Counted from the stretch's first letter, positions 1 through 4,969 are shown. The stretch is 6,977 nt of DNA from Candidatus Desantisbacteria bacterium CG1_02_38_46 (GCA_001871015.1 MNUO01000064.1:1-6977), one strand, 5' to 3'. The notes: generated by a model from the sequence alone, not told the origin. Made by a program: numbers and translations.

Positions 1-44
1 CTTCAGTAACGTAATTCTTTCAATAAGGAGGTCTTTACGAATTG

Positions 45-341
45 TTATAATCGTATTGGAAATATTAGGGACACATCCCATTTATTTGCCTTCCCCTTCT
101 TTGGCCTTCCTCGCGGCCTTAATTGAAATATTCTATCAAGTTTCTGCTCCATTTTCTCTGTAAAACTTTCATCGCCAAATGGGCGGCCATTCCTCGTATA
201 ATTTCTTATGCTGTTTATATCTTCTTCTTTAATAGTCGCATTCATCAATTCTATGTAATCATTCCTCTGTCTGCCTTTAAATAGTGTTTCGCCAAGTATC
301 TCGTCTTTTATGCCGTATATATGAGCCTTTGCGCTTGAATA
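45..341 (-). pseudogene. C-terminal remnant of a REP-associated tyrosine transposase (RAYT)
   Basis: Reading from 341 downward, the frame gives YSSAKAHIYGIKDEILG, then GRQRNDYIELM, RNYTRNGRPFGDESF and a basic RPRGRPKK tail before a TAA at 45-47. This is the usual C-terminal third of RAYT (IS200-like, Y1_Tnp family) proteins, in particular the NGRPxGxxxF and GRPKK signatures. An in-frame stop lies immediately before the homology begins, and a GGGTCA repeat starts a few bases further upstream at 348, so the catalytic HUH and tyrosine region is missing. A start codon for this piece alone is not credible. The N-terminal piece of a RAYT lies at 455-748 on the same strand. The two could be one interrupted gene or two independent scraps; the matching hairpins after both favour two. 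The family is recognised by eye, not by a search. Confidence 0.75.
61..84. repeat. RAYT 3'-end hairpin, copy 1
   Basis: GGGACACATCCC (68-79) is a short palindrome, GGGA and TCCC around a CACA loop, in AT-rich flanks. It overlaps the last codons of the RAYT C-terminal remnant. A close relative lies at 444-470 after the N-terminal remnant, which suggests this is the REP-like terminal sequence recognised by the transposase. Confidence 0.5.
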
Positions 342-347
342 TTATTT

Positions 348-440
348 CAAAGAAATAGGGTCAAGTCTTTACTTTTACTATTTATCAAAGAAAACGAAAA
401 ATAGGGAATTTGGGGTCAAACCTTCAAATTTCATTTATCA
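348..440. repeat. Composite GGGTCA repeat (two units), copy 1
   Basis: Two related units lie in tandem. The first runs GGGTCAAGTCTTTAC...ATTTATCAAAG (358-390) and the second GGGGTCAAACCTTCA...CATTTATCA (412-440). Positions 348-426 are repeated almost base for base at 2827-2905, and most of them again at 3859-3934. The 5' boundary abuts the truncated RAYT C-terminus, so this repeat probably marks the breakpoint that removed the middle of a transposase gene. Confidence 0.8.
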
Positions 441-443
441 TAA

Positions 444-470
444 AAAATATTGGGTCACATCCCATATTTT
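444..470. repeat. RAYT 3'-end hairpin, copy 2
   Basis: AAAATA, a one-base bulge, TGGG, the loop TCACAT, CCCA and TATTTT form a ten-pair hairpin. It resembles 61-84 (both read ...ATATT.GGG.CACATCCCAT...). It sits at the 3' end of the N-terminal RAYT remnant, supplying the TGA of that reading frame. Confidence 0.5.
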
Positions 471-748
471 CTGCCTAAGCGAGCAAGCCGACATGCTAAC
501 AAGCATGCAAGCGAACAGGCTACCTTTACTTCCAAACTAACATCTTTAAAAGGAAAAGGGGACGGTTCTATTTCATAGCGTCTTAGCGTCAAAATACAAT
601 CAGAGCGTCTTAGCGTCAAAAAAACGTCATAAGAAAGTCTTTGTGTCATAACGTCATTGAGTCTATGAAAGACTTCTTGTCTTCCATTGCCGCGGTTAAG
701 GATATGGTAAATTAAACCATCAGCTAAGCCTCTTGCAATCCTTGGCAT
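455..748 (-). pseudogene. N-terminal remnant of a RAYT transposase
   Basis: The first 30 residues, from ATG at 748, read MPRIARGLADGLIYHILNRG and then NGRQEVFHRL, the hallmark N-terminus of REP-associated tyrosine transposases (MPRxAR...YHIxxRGNxRQxxF). Similarity stops near 659. The frame then runs through low-complexity DNA: two copies of an 18-bp AGCGTCTTAGCG... repeat, then an Ala/Cys/Leu-rich stretch encoded by GCTTGC/GCATGC repeats. It ends at a TGA inside the hairpin at 444-470. The HUH motif and catalytic Tyr are absent, so it cannot transpose DNA by itself. The 97-codon frame is probably not a functional protein. Confidence 0.7.
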
Positions 749-796
749 CTTTTTAACTTGTTAATACCCTCCATAAAAGTAGCCTGTCCCCTTTTT
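554..796. mobile_element. Possible non-autonomous RAYT-derived element with inverted ends
   Basis: The left end is AAAAGGGGACGGTTCTATTT (554-573). The right end, read on the other strand from 796, is AAAAAGGGGACAGGCTACTT. The first ten bases of the core (AAAAGGGGAC) are identical, and the remainder is similar. The 243 bp between them hold only the N-terminal RAYT codons and simple repeats. GGGGAC-type ends are typical of sequences flanking RAYT genes. This looks like an internally deleted, trans-mobilised derivative; no target-site duplication was established. Confidence 0.4.
577..621. repeat. 18-bp direct repeat, two copies
   Basis: AGCGTCTTAGCGTCAAAA occurs at 577-594 and again at 604-621 without a mismatch, 27 bp apart, followed by weaker ACGTCAT echoes to about 655. 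The GACGCTAAGACGC theme on the minus strand is a widespread simple intergenic repeat. Here it lies inside the broken RAYT reading frame. Confidence 0.7.
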
Positions 797-874
797 CTAT
801 GAAAGTTTTGCCCCCCTGATGTCAAAAACAAACAAAATAGCCGAGTTTTGCAACCACAATGGCAAAAATATCAT

Positions 875-1516
875 CTATTTCCAAACCTTGGTGCTCTTAT
901 ATTTTGCTTTATTTCTTCTTAAAATTTCCACTACTTTTTCTTCTATACTTGACGGAACCAGAAGCACACCATCTCCTATTTTATACTCTTTTTTGTCTAT
1001 CAAACCTTTCTTCTCACTCTGATATGATTTATCCTTGACTGTTTGAGAAAAACTATAACCAAACAAACCTCTTTGAATAGCTGACTTTTCTTTTGAACCC
1101 AAACCCTTTGTAGAATAGGTTATTAAAGATTTGGGTTCTAAATACTTTCCCGGTTCTTTAAGTAACTCAGTATCCGGTCTGCCCCAGATAATAGTTCCTT
1201 CCCTGGATATGGTCCAGAGAAAATCTGGGTCAATATCATCTGGATTATTTAAGTTCTTCATCACGAATGAAAACGAATAAGATAGATTGTATTTCTGTGA
1301 AATCTTAGAAGAAATTTCTAAACAGGTATCTATTTCCTTTCCTACTTCAGGATTATGGTCTGTGTTAAAAAGCATAAGCAGGTCTATATCACTTTTTTTA
1401 GAGACCTCACCCTTAGGAATAGAACCGAATAATATAATGTATTTTAAATTTGGAATTCTATCTGCTTCATTAACAAAATCAATAATTGGGTTTTTAAGTT
1501 CTTCTGGTATATTCAT
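875..1516 (-). CDS. MNT-type nucleotidyltransferase, partner of the HEPN protein
   Basis: A 213-residue protein when started at ATG 1516. This start overlaps the HEPN stop as ATGA and has GAGGT eight bases upstream; an in-frame GTG at 1540 is less well placed. Residues about 23-50 hold ILFGSIPKGEVSKKSDIDLL, an exact GS-x10-DxD nucleotidyltransferase signature (G31, S32, D43, D45). In type VII HEPN/MNT systems such an enzyme adds AMP to the HEPN toxin and neutralises it; here that role is inferred from the pairing. A third carboxylate is not obvious: the expected strand reads YSFSFVM. About 110 residues follow the catalytic part (from WGRPDTELL onward), including LITYSTKGL and GVLLVP motifs. 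Minimal MNT proteins lack such an extension; it resembles longer archaeal nucleotidyltransferases. Domain call is firm, antitoxin role moderate. Confidence 0.82.
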   Translation of the reverse strand: MNIPEELKNPIIDFVNEADRIPNLKYIILFGSIPKGEVSKKSDIDLLMLFNTDHNPEVGKEIDTCLEISSKISQKYNLSYSFSFVMKNLNNPDDIDPDFLWTISREGTIIWGRPDTELLKEPGKYLEPKSLITYSTKGLGSKEKSAIQRGLFGYSFSQTVKDKSYQSEKKGLIDKKEYKIGDGVLLVPSSIEEKVVEILRRNKAKYKSTKVWK

Positions 1517-1872
1517 CCCATTGGACCTCTTTTCGTCCACACCTCCACTCGCTTAATAATTTCTAAACATTCCTTTATTACTTCACCATTTCCACGACTA
1601 CCATACCAACGACCCTGTCGGAAAGTATCCAATCTTTCAAAGTCTTCAGCAATTTTAGTTTCTCGTAATTCTCTTAACAATTTAGGTATTCCAACATGGG
1701 TATCAAGATGTTGCTTATATTTTATTTCAAGTCCATACGCAACTAAATGCTGGATAATCCCGTAAGATAATTCTACTATTGCTACTACATTCTTACCTTC
1801 CGAATCAGGTAATAATTTCTCCATACTTTCTTTTATCTCTTTTGCCTTATTCAAATGTCCTTCCGCTTTCAT
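1513..1872 (-). CDS. HEPN-domain protein, putative toxin of a HEPN/MNT pair
   Basis: 119 residues, ATG at 1872, with AAGGAAG eight bases upstream. The protein appears all-helical: AEGHLNKAKEIKESMEKLL at the start, VAIVELSYGIIQHLVAYGLE in the middle, and a C-terminal helix with RQGRWYG (85-91) and VIKECLEIIKRVEVW. HEPN toxins are RNases with an R-x4-H motif near the last helix; here the same position reads R85-Q-G-R-W-Y90, so the usual His is replaced by Tyr. Several HEPN branches with a Tyr ending are known, and activity cannot be judged from sequence. The stop overlaps the start of the nucleotidyltransferase by four bases, which implies translational coupling. A module of this order fits type VII toxin-antitoxin, although an accessory nucleotidyltransferase pair with another role is possible. 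Confidence 0.72.
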   Translation of the reverse strand: MKAEGHLNKAKEIKESMEKLLPDSEGKNVVAIVELSYGIIQHLVAYGLEIKYKQHLDTHVGIPKLLRELRETKIAEDFERLDTFRQGRWYGSRGNGEVIKECLEIIKRVEVWTKRGPMG

Positions 1873-1922
1873 TTGTTCTACTTCCTTTCATCGAATCTTA
1901 ACCTTCTTCATTTCTCTGTTCC

Positions 1923-1963
1923 GTTCAATTTTGAACACGAATTACACAAATAATCACGAATTA
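1923..1963 (-). promoter_or_regulatory. Palindrome and TTCGTG repeats upstream of the HEPN/MNT pair
   Basis: GTTCAA-TT-TTGAAC (1923-1936) is a perfect inverted repeat about 50 bp upstream of the HEPN start. Directly upstream on the minus strand are three spaced units of one theme: TTCGTGAT, TTTGTGTA, TTCGTGTT. Either could be an operator for the module, but the TTCGTG theme is also a common intergenic simple repeat. I found no convincing -35/-10 pair. Confidence 0.3.
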
Positions 1964-1990
1964 GTTATAAAACTATTCTTTTTACTTTTT

Positions 1991-2021
1991 GGGTCAAACC
2001 TTCAAATTTCATTTATCAAAG
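1991..2021. repeat. GGGTCA repeat, A-type, between modules
   Basis: GGGTCAAACCTTCAAATTTC followed by ATTTATCAAAG. The first 25 bases match 413-437. It separates the hicA 3' end from the HEPN/MNT upstream region. Confidence 0.75.
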
Positions 2022-2056
2022 CCAAAAAACGAATAAGCTGAAAAGCACATTAAAAT

Positions 2057-2281
2057 TCATCTTACTTTCTCTATCCATTCTTCTCTTGTTATCCCTGCCT
2101 GTCTGAGTATCCTTGTTAAAAGGTCTACGCCTATATTCTGCTTATGAGGATTTGGGATGGTAAGCCTTAAATTGCCTCTCACCATATATAAATGTTTTCC
2201 TCCGCTATATGGACCTTCAAAACCAAAGGTCTTAAGCCTCTTTACAAGCTCACTATGAGAAACAGGGCTTAGTTTGGACAT
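2057..2281 (-). CDS. hicA: HicA-family mRNA interferase toxin
   Basis: 74 residues, a normal length for HicA (YcfA-like, double-stranded RNA-binding fold). The N-terminus SHSELVKRLKTFGF, the catalytic segment GGKHLYM with His30, the strand LRLTIPNPH and the C-terminus GVDLLTRILRQAGITREEW are in family order. HicA toxins cleave mRNA and are held inactive by HicB. All key residues are present, so it is probably functional. The ATG at 2281 directly follows the hicB stop with no spacer. The best ribosome-binding site is GGAAG eleven bases upstream inside hicB, suggesting translation coupled to the antitoxin. A GGGTCA repeat lies 35 bp beyond its stop. The order hicB then hicA is the reverse of the E. 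coli locus but common elsewhere. Confidence 0.92.
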   Translation of the reverse strand: MSKLSPVSHSELVKRLKTFGFEGPYSGGKHLYMVRGNLRLTIPNPHKQNIGVDLLTRILRQAGITREEWIEKVR

Positions 2282-2530
2282 TTATGCAATAGCTTCCTGT
2301 ATCTCCTTTATCTCAAAATCTCCGAGCTTGGGAATTGGAAGTCCCTTTTTGATACTCAGTAGTATCCAACCCTCTATAACATTCTTGAGATTATTTCTGC
2401 ATTCTTCTAAGGTCTTACCAGTAGCCCAAACGCCTCTAAGTTCCTCTATCTCTCCATAGTAGGGCTCTTCATCGTCTATAATTTCATATCGTGCCCTTCT
2501 TAAGGCTTCCTCAACATATTCTATAAGCAT
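2282..2530 (-). CDS. hicB: HicB-family antitoxin
   Basis: 82 residues, ATG at 2530, with GGGAGGT eight bases upstream. The fold signature is a degraded RNase H-like domain: EIIDDEEPYYGEIEELRGVW, then TGKTLEECRNNLKNVIEGW, then LSIKKGLPIPKLGDFEI, all typical of short HicB proteins. The C-terminal ribbon-helix-helix or HTH DNA-binding segment of longer HicB proteins is absent; the protein ends after FEIKEIQEAIA. It can be expected to bind and block HicA, but repression of its own promoter is uncertain. Its stop TAA touches the hicA ATG. Confidence 0.9.
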   Translation of the reverse strand: MLIEYVEEALRRARYEIIDDEEPYYGEIEELRGVWATGKTLEECRNNLKNVIEGWILLSIKKGLPIPKLGDFEIKEIQEAIA

Positions 2531-2556
2531 AATTAAATACCTCCCAAGTTTTGATT

Positions 2557-2584
2557 ATTTTAGCATATTCAAACGAACAAGCAA
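2557..2584 (-). promoter_or_regulatory. Candidate sigma-70 promoter for hicBA
   Basis: On the minus strand, TTGCTT, a 16-base spacer and TAAAAT preceded by TGC (an extended -10). It lies 27 bp upstream of the hicB start. This is a visual match only. Confidence 0.4.
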
Positions 2585-2634
2585 ATACACAATGAGTAGA
2601 GAGCTGGGAGCAATAAGCTTACCTCTTTATCACC

Positions 2635-2665
2635 GGGGTCAAACCTTCAATATTCATTTATCAAG
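2635..2665. repeat. GGGTCA repeat, A-type, upstream of hicBA
   Basis: GGGGTCAAACCTTCAATATT followed by CATTTATCAAG. It differs from 1991-2021 at few positions. It lies about 50 bp upstream of the candidate hicBA promoter and supplies the stop of the small frame at 2647-2781. Confidence 0.75.
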
Positions 2666-2781
2666 ACCCCCTTCAAATGCCCTGCTTCCCTTTTAATGTT
2701 CTGATCTTGTTTCAGTCTTTCCTCCATAGCCTTTAGATTAAAAATCATGGGGGTCAAATCTTTCATATTGACATTTCTCAT
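2647..2781 (-). CDS. Doubtful 44-residue reading frame
   Basis: The frame starts at ATG 2781 (GGGAG six bases upstream) and reads through the repeat at 2750-2779 as MRNVNMKDLTP. It continues MIFNLKAMEERLKQDQNIKR and EAGHLKGVLINEY, stopping in the next repeat. The middle is charged and helical, like an antitoxin fragment, but I recognise no family. About half of its edges are repeat sequence, so it is more likely a scrap of a lost gene caught between two repeats than a working gene. Confidence 0.2.
   Translation of the reverse strand: MRNVNMKDLTPMIFNLKAMEERLKQDQNIKREAGHLKGVLINEY
2750..2779. repeat. GGGTCA repeat, B-like variant
   Basis: GGGGTCAAATCTTTCATATT followed by GACATTTCTC. It is intermediate between the A-type start (GGGGTCAAA) and the B-type end (TTGACATTTC) seen at 4970-4998 and 5907-5935. 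Confidence 0.65.
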
Positions 2782-2826
2782 CCCTGTCTCCCATTTAGAT
2801 TACTCTTTAACCCCGTCTTTTGCCTG

Positions 2827-2915
2827 CAAAGAAATAGGGTCAAGTCTTTACTTTTACTATTTATCAAAGAAAACGAAAAATAGGGAATTTGGGGTCAAAC
2901 CTTCATTTTTCAATT
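2827..2915. repeat. Composite GGGTCA repeat, copy 2
   Basis: Identical or nearly identical to 348-426 across both units, then ending TTTTTCAATTAAGAG instead of AAATTTCATTTATC. From 2830 it is also the left edge of the 1029-bp tandem duplication. Together with the two repeats before it, this fills most of the gene-free stretch 2531-3099. Confidence 0.85.
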
Positions 2916-2937
2916 AAGAGTCAATGCCAAGGGGTCA

Positions 2938-3060
2938 GGCTTGCGATATTGCAATTTCGATCTCGACAATGTGCCTATTCGGCTGATTCCGGCCATCTAT
3001 TCCGATGGAAAGCGGCCAATTGTAATGATTGATGCCAGTTGTGGGCGGCAGGGTCGGCCC
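2938..3060. other. GC-richer block of unknown origin, copy 1
   Basis: About 50% G+C against roughly a third in the neighbours, starting GGCTTGCGATATTGCAATTT. TTGCGATATTGCAA is a near-palindrome. One plus-strand frame stays open from TTG 2941 into the next low-complexity block, but lacks a ribosome-binding site. No minus-strand frame is convincing. I do not recognise it. It carries one of the two substitutions between copies (C3046). Confidence 0.4.
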
Positions 3061-3146
3061 TTGACAATCTGGTCTTTCTTGTTCATCTGGTCTGTTTGGT
3101 TACTCTGGTTTATTGGGTTTTTGGGTGAATTTCGTTGATTGGGTTC
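3061..3146. repeat. Low-complexity CCAGA/CCAA tract, copy 1
   Basis: On the minus strand this reads as irregular units of AACCAGA, AACCAAACAG, ACCAGATGAACAAG and ACCCAAAAACCCAAT. It runs into the 3' end of the PIN gene, so the last dozen or so PIN codons (STKFTQKPNKPE) are written in repeat sequence rather than family sequence. Confidence 0.55.
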
Positions 3147-3570
3147 GTCTTTCCTTCTTTTCAAGTATAGCTAAATATTCTGAGGCCTTTAAAATCCTTA
3201 TTCCATAATATTCTTTTAGATCTAATAGATGTTTATCGCCTGATACAATGTAGTTAGCTCTGCTTAGAACAGCACATTCTATAAATTTATCGTCTTCAGG
3301 GTCACCCGGTACTGCTTCTATTTTAGTGGTAACTTTAACAGGAACTGTAAAAGTTGAAAAGTCTAAAAGAATCTGATTTATCTCTTCTTGATTAAGTCTA
3401 AATTTTGTCCTTAGTTTCTCCGCTATCTCGTTCTCCATTTCTAAGGATGTAAAAATATGGATTCTCTTATCACGTCCTAAATCTATTATCTCACGTGGCT
3501 TGCCACCCCAGAAGATAGCTGAAATATAAATATTCGTGTCAATAACAATTCTATCCAAATGTTCACTCAA
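3100..3570 (-). CDS. PIN-domain RNase toxin, copy 1
   Basis: 156 residues of the COG1569-type PIN family of putative toxins. RIVIDTNIYISAI carries Asp11. SLEMENEIAEKL supplies Glu48 (or Glu44). GDPEDDKFIECA gives Asp94, and YIVSGDKHLLDL gives Asp112. These are the four acidic residues that bind metal in VapC-like nucleases, so the enzyme looks intact. The start is TTG at 3570, because a stop codon lies two codons upstream and no ATG is available; the next TTG at residue 5 is an alternative. It lies 13 bp after the antitoxin stop and has no clear ribosome-binding site, suggesting low, coupled translation. The family core ends near ILKASEYLAIL; the tail KKERRTQSTKFTQKPNKPE is an unusual extension running into low-complexity DNA. 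Confidence 0.88.
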   Translation of the reverse strand: MSEHLDRIVIDTNIYISAIFWGGKPREIIDLGRDKRIHIFTSLEMENEIAEKLRTKFRLNQEEINQILLDFSTFTVPVKVTTKIEAVPGDPEDDKFIECAVLSRANYIVSGDKHLLDLKEYYGIRILKASEYLAILEKKERRTQSTKFTQKPNKPE

Positions 3571-3583
3571 AAATCAGGGCGAA

Positions 3584-3802
3584 TCAGCTTCTATCATGAA
3601 GAAAGGTATCCAGCTCATCATCGGTCATTTCAGGAATGTTATATTTTTTCAACAAACCTTCGGTAAAACCATAAAAGTTTTTTCTATATTCGCGTTCCTT
3701 TGCAACTTCCTTGATCAAGGCCATTTTCTTCCCAAAATCAAGCTGTTTTACCAATTCCCTAATTTGATCATAATCTATATCAATGTCTTTTAATTTAGGC
3801 AT
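3584..3802 (-). CDS. Putative antitoxin of the PIN toxin, copy 1
   Basis: 72 residues, ATG at 3802 with AAAGGGGGT about nine bases upstream. The sequence is charged and helical: DYDQIRELVKQLDFGKKMAL, then KEVAKEREYRKNFYGFTEGLLKKYNIPEM, ending TDDELDTFLHD. It resembles small proteins commonly encoded just before COG1569-type PIN genes, but I cannot name a DNA-binding fold with certainty. Its position, size and strong ribosome-binding site ahead of a weakly initiated toxin are the main grounds for calling it the antitoxin. It is identical in protein sequence to 4613-4831. Confidence 0.72.
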   Translation of the reverse strand: MPKLKDIDIDYDQIRELVKQLDFGKKMALIKEVAKEREYRKNFYGFTEGLLKKYNIPEMTDDELDTFLHDRS

Positions 3803-3831
3803 TATTCTAACCCCCTTTCGACTTATCTGAT

Positions 3832-3843
3832 ATTGTAAACAAT
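3832..3843. promoter_or_regulatory. Palindrome before the antitoxin, copy 1
   Basis: ATTGT-AA-ACAAT is a perfect inverted repeat 30 bp upstream of the antitoxin ATG. On the minus strand it contains TACAAT, a plausible -10 element, so a bound repressor could block transcription. No good -35 is visible. The assignment rests on position only. Confidence 0.35.
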
Positions 3844-3858
3844 TATTTCGAATAGCAT

Positions 3859-3944
3859 AGAAATAGGGTCAAGTCTTTACTTTTACTATTTATCAAAGAA
3901 AACGAAAAATAGGGAATTTGGGGTCAAACCTTCATTTTTCAATT
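3859..3944. repeat. Composite GGGTCA repeat, copy 3 (junction of the duplication)
   Basis: Same two-unit structure as 2827-2915, placed between the two PIN modules. It starts about 56 bp upstream of the copy-1 antitoxin start and precedes the second GC-richer block. Confidence 0.9.
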
Positions 3945-3966
3945 AAGAGTCAATGCCAAGGGGTCA

Positions 3967-4175
3967 GGCTTGCGATATTGCAATTTCGATCTCGACAATG
4001 TGCCTATTCGGCTGATTCCGGCCATCTATTCCGATGGAAAGCGGCCAATTGTAATGATTGATGCCAGTTGTGGGTGGCAGGGTCGGCCCTTGACAATCTG
4101 GTCTTTCTTGTTCATCTGGTCTGTTTGGTTACTCTGGTTTATTGGGTTTTTGGGTGAATTTCGTTGATTGGGTTC
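3967..4175. other. GC-richer block and CCAGA tract, copy 2
   Basis: Equivalent to 2938-3146 by the 1029-bp offset, with the single change T4075. The two parts are again the roughly 50% G+C block (3967-4089) and the CCAGA/CCAA low-complexity tract that enters the PIN 3' end. Confidence 0.5.
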
Positions 4176-4599
4176 GTCTTTCCTTCTTTTCAAGTATAGC
4201 TAAATATTCTGAGGCCTTTAAAATCCTTATTCCATAATATTCTTTTAGATCTAATAGATGTTTATCGCCTGATACAATGTAGTTAGCTCTGCTTAGAACA
4301 GCACATTCTATAAATTTATCGTCTTCAGGGTCACCCGGTACTGCTTCTATTTTAGTGGTAACTTTAACAGGAACTGTAAAAGTTGAAAAGTCTAAAAGAA
4401 TCTGATTTATCTCTTCTTGATTAAGTCTAAATTTTGTCCTTAGTTTCTCCGCTATCTCGTTCTCTATTTCTAAGGATGTAAAAATATGGATTCTCTTATC
4501 ACGTCCTAAATCTATTATCTCACGTGGCTTGCCACCCCAGAAGATAGCTGAAATATAAATATTCGTGTCAATAACAATTCTATCCAAATGTTCACTCAA
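4129..4599 (-). CDS. PIN-domain RNase toxin, copy 2
   Basis: Identical to the protein at 3100-3570 except Ile45 in place of Met45, next to the first glutamates (SLEIENEIAEKL). All four acidic residues (Asp11, Glu48, Asp94, Asp112) are kept, and the TTG start at 4599, the 13-bp gap after the antitoxin and the repeat-derived tail are the same. With both cognate antitoxins also identical, either antitoxin should neutralise either toxin. The pair is therefore redundant now, and its retention could reflect youth rather than selection. Confidence 0.88.
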   Translation of the reverse strand: MSEHLDRIVIDTNIYISAIFWGGKPREIIDLGRDKRIHIFTSLEIENEIAEKLRTKFRLNQEEINQILLDFSTFTVPVKVTTKIEAVPGDPEDDKFIECAVLSRANYIVSGDKHLLDLKEYYGIRILKASEYLAILEKKERRTQSTKFTQKPNKPE

Positions 4600-4612
4600 A
4601 AATCAGGGCGAA

Positions 4613-4831
4613 TCAGCTTCTATCATGAAGAAAGGTATCCAGCTCATCATCGGTCATTTCAGGAATGTTATATTTTTTCAACAAACCTTCGGTAAAACCA
4701 TAAAAGTTTTTTCTATATTCGCGTTCCTTTGCAACTTCCTTGATCAAGGCCATTTTCTTCCCAAAATCAAGCTGTTTTACCAATTCCCTAATTTGATCAT
4801 AATCTATATCAATGTCTTTTAATTTAGGCAT
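4613..4831 (-). CDS. Putative antitoxin of the PIN toxin, copy 2
   Basis: Protein sequence identical to 3584-3802, with the same ribosome-binding site (AAAGGGGGT) and the same palindrome upstream. It is the first gene of the duplicated unit in the direction of transcription. The upstream DNA here is the partial repeat at 4888-4938 followed by unrelated sequence, so if the promoter extends beyond about 110 bp from the start, the two copies may be controlled differently. Confidence 0.72.
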   Translation of the reverse strand: MPKLKDIDIDYDQIRELVKQLDFGKKMALIKEVAKEREYRKNFYGFTEGLLKKYNIPEMTDDELDTFLHDRS

Positions 4832-4860
4832 TATTCTAACCCCCTTTCGACTTATCTGAT

Positions 4861-4872
4861 ATTGTAAACAAT
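4861..4872. promoter_or_regulatory. Palindrome before the antitoxin, copy 2
   Basis: Second copy of ATTGT-AA-ACAAT, 30 bp upstream of the antitoxin ATG at 4831. Confidence 0.35.
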
Positions 4873-4887
4873 TATTTCGAATAGCAT

Positions 4888-4938
4888 AGAAATAGGGTCA
4901 AGTCTTTACTTTTACTATTTATCAAAGAAAACGAAAAA
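4888..4938. repeat. Partial GGGTCA repeat (C-unit), right edge of the duplication
   Basis: The first 51 bases of the 1029-bp unit, ending after ACGAAAAA. The sequence then changes to purine-rich GAAACGAAAAAAAG. Finding only this part beyond the second copy places the recombination within these 51 bases. Confidence 0.9.
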
Positions 4939-4969
4939 GAAACGAAAAAAAGAAAAATGCTGAGTGTTT

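Larger units (their letters stand above)
2830..4887. repeat. 1029-bp tandem duplication of an antitoxin/PIN module
   Basis: Positions 2830-3858 recur at 3859-4887 at a constant offset of 1029. Reading both copies side by side I find only two differences: C3046 versus T4075 and C3436 versus T4465. The second changes PIN residue 45 from Met to Ile. The first 51 bases of the unit appear a third time at 4888-4938, so the arrangement is repeat-module-repeat-module-repeat. This is the footprint of recombination between flanking direct repeats. Confidence 0.95.

Noticed and set aside
492-507. CATGCT-AACA-AGCATG hairpin as a functional element
   Set aside because: It lies in a GCTTGC/GCATGC simple-repeat tract where such palindromes arise by chance, and nothing nearby needs it.
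846-867. TTTTGC...GCAAAA stem just past the nucleotidyltransferase stop, as a terminator
   Set aside because: The stem is only six pairs, AT-rich, with a ten-base loop and no T-run on the minus strand.
1287-1556. Plus-strand frames opposite the MNT, HicB, antitoxin and regulator genes (for example 1287-1556, 2274-2459, 3536-3793, 6598-6843)
   Set aside because: They are antisense shadows of well-supported minus-strand genes, with no ribosome-binding sites or recognisable domains.
2941-3138. Plus-strand 65-residue frame (and its copy at 3970-4167) with a Trp/Phe-rich hydrophobic tail
   Set aside because: Starts at TTG without a ribosome-binding site, overlaps the PIN gene on the opposite strand, and the hydrophobic tail is simply the translation of TGGTT/TCTGG low-complexity DNA.
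4888-4905. TTGACC on the minus strand inside the C-type repeat as a -35 box driving the PIN module
   Set aside because: No acceptable -10 occurs 16-18 bp downstream; the nearest AT-rich hexamers are poor.
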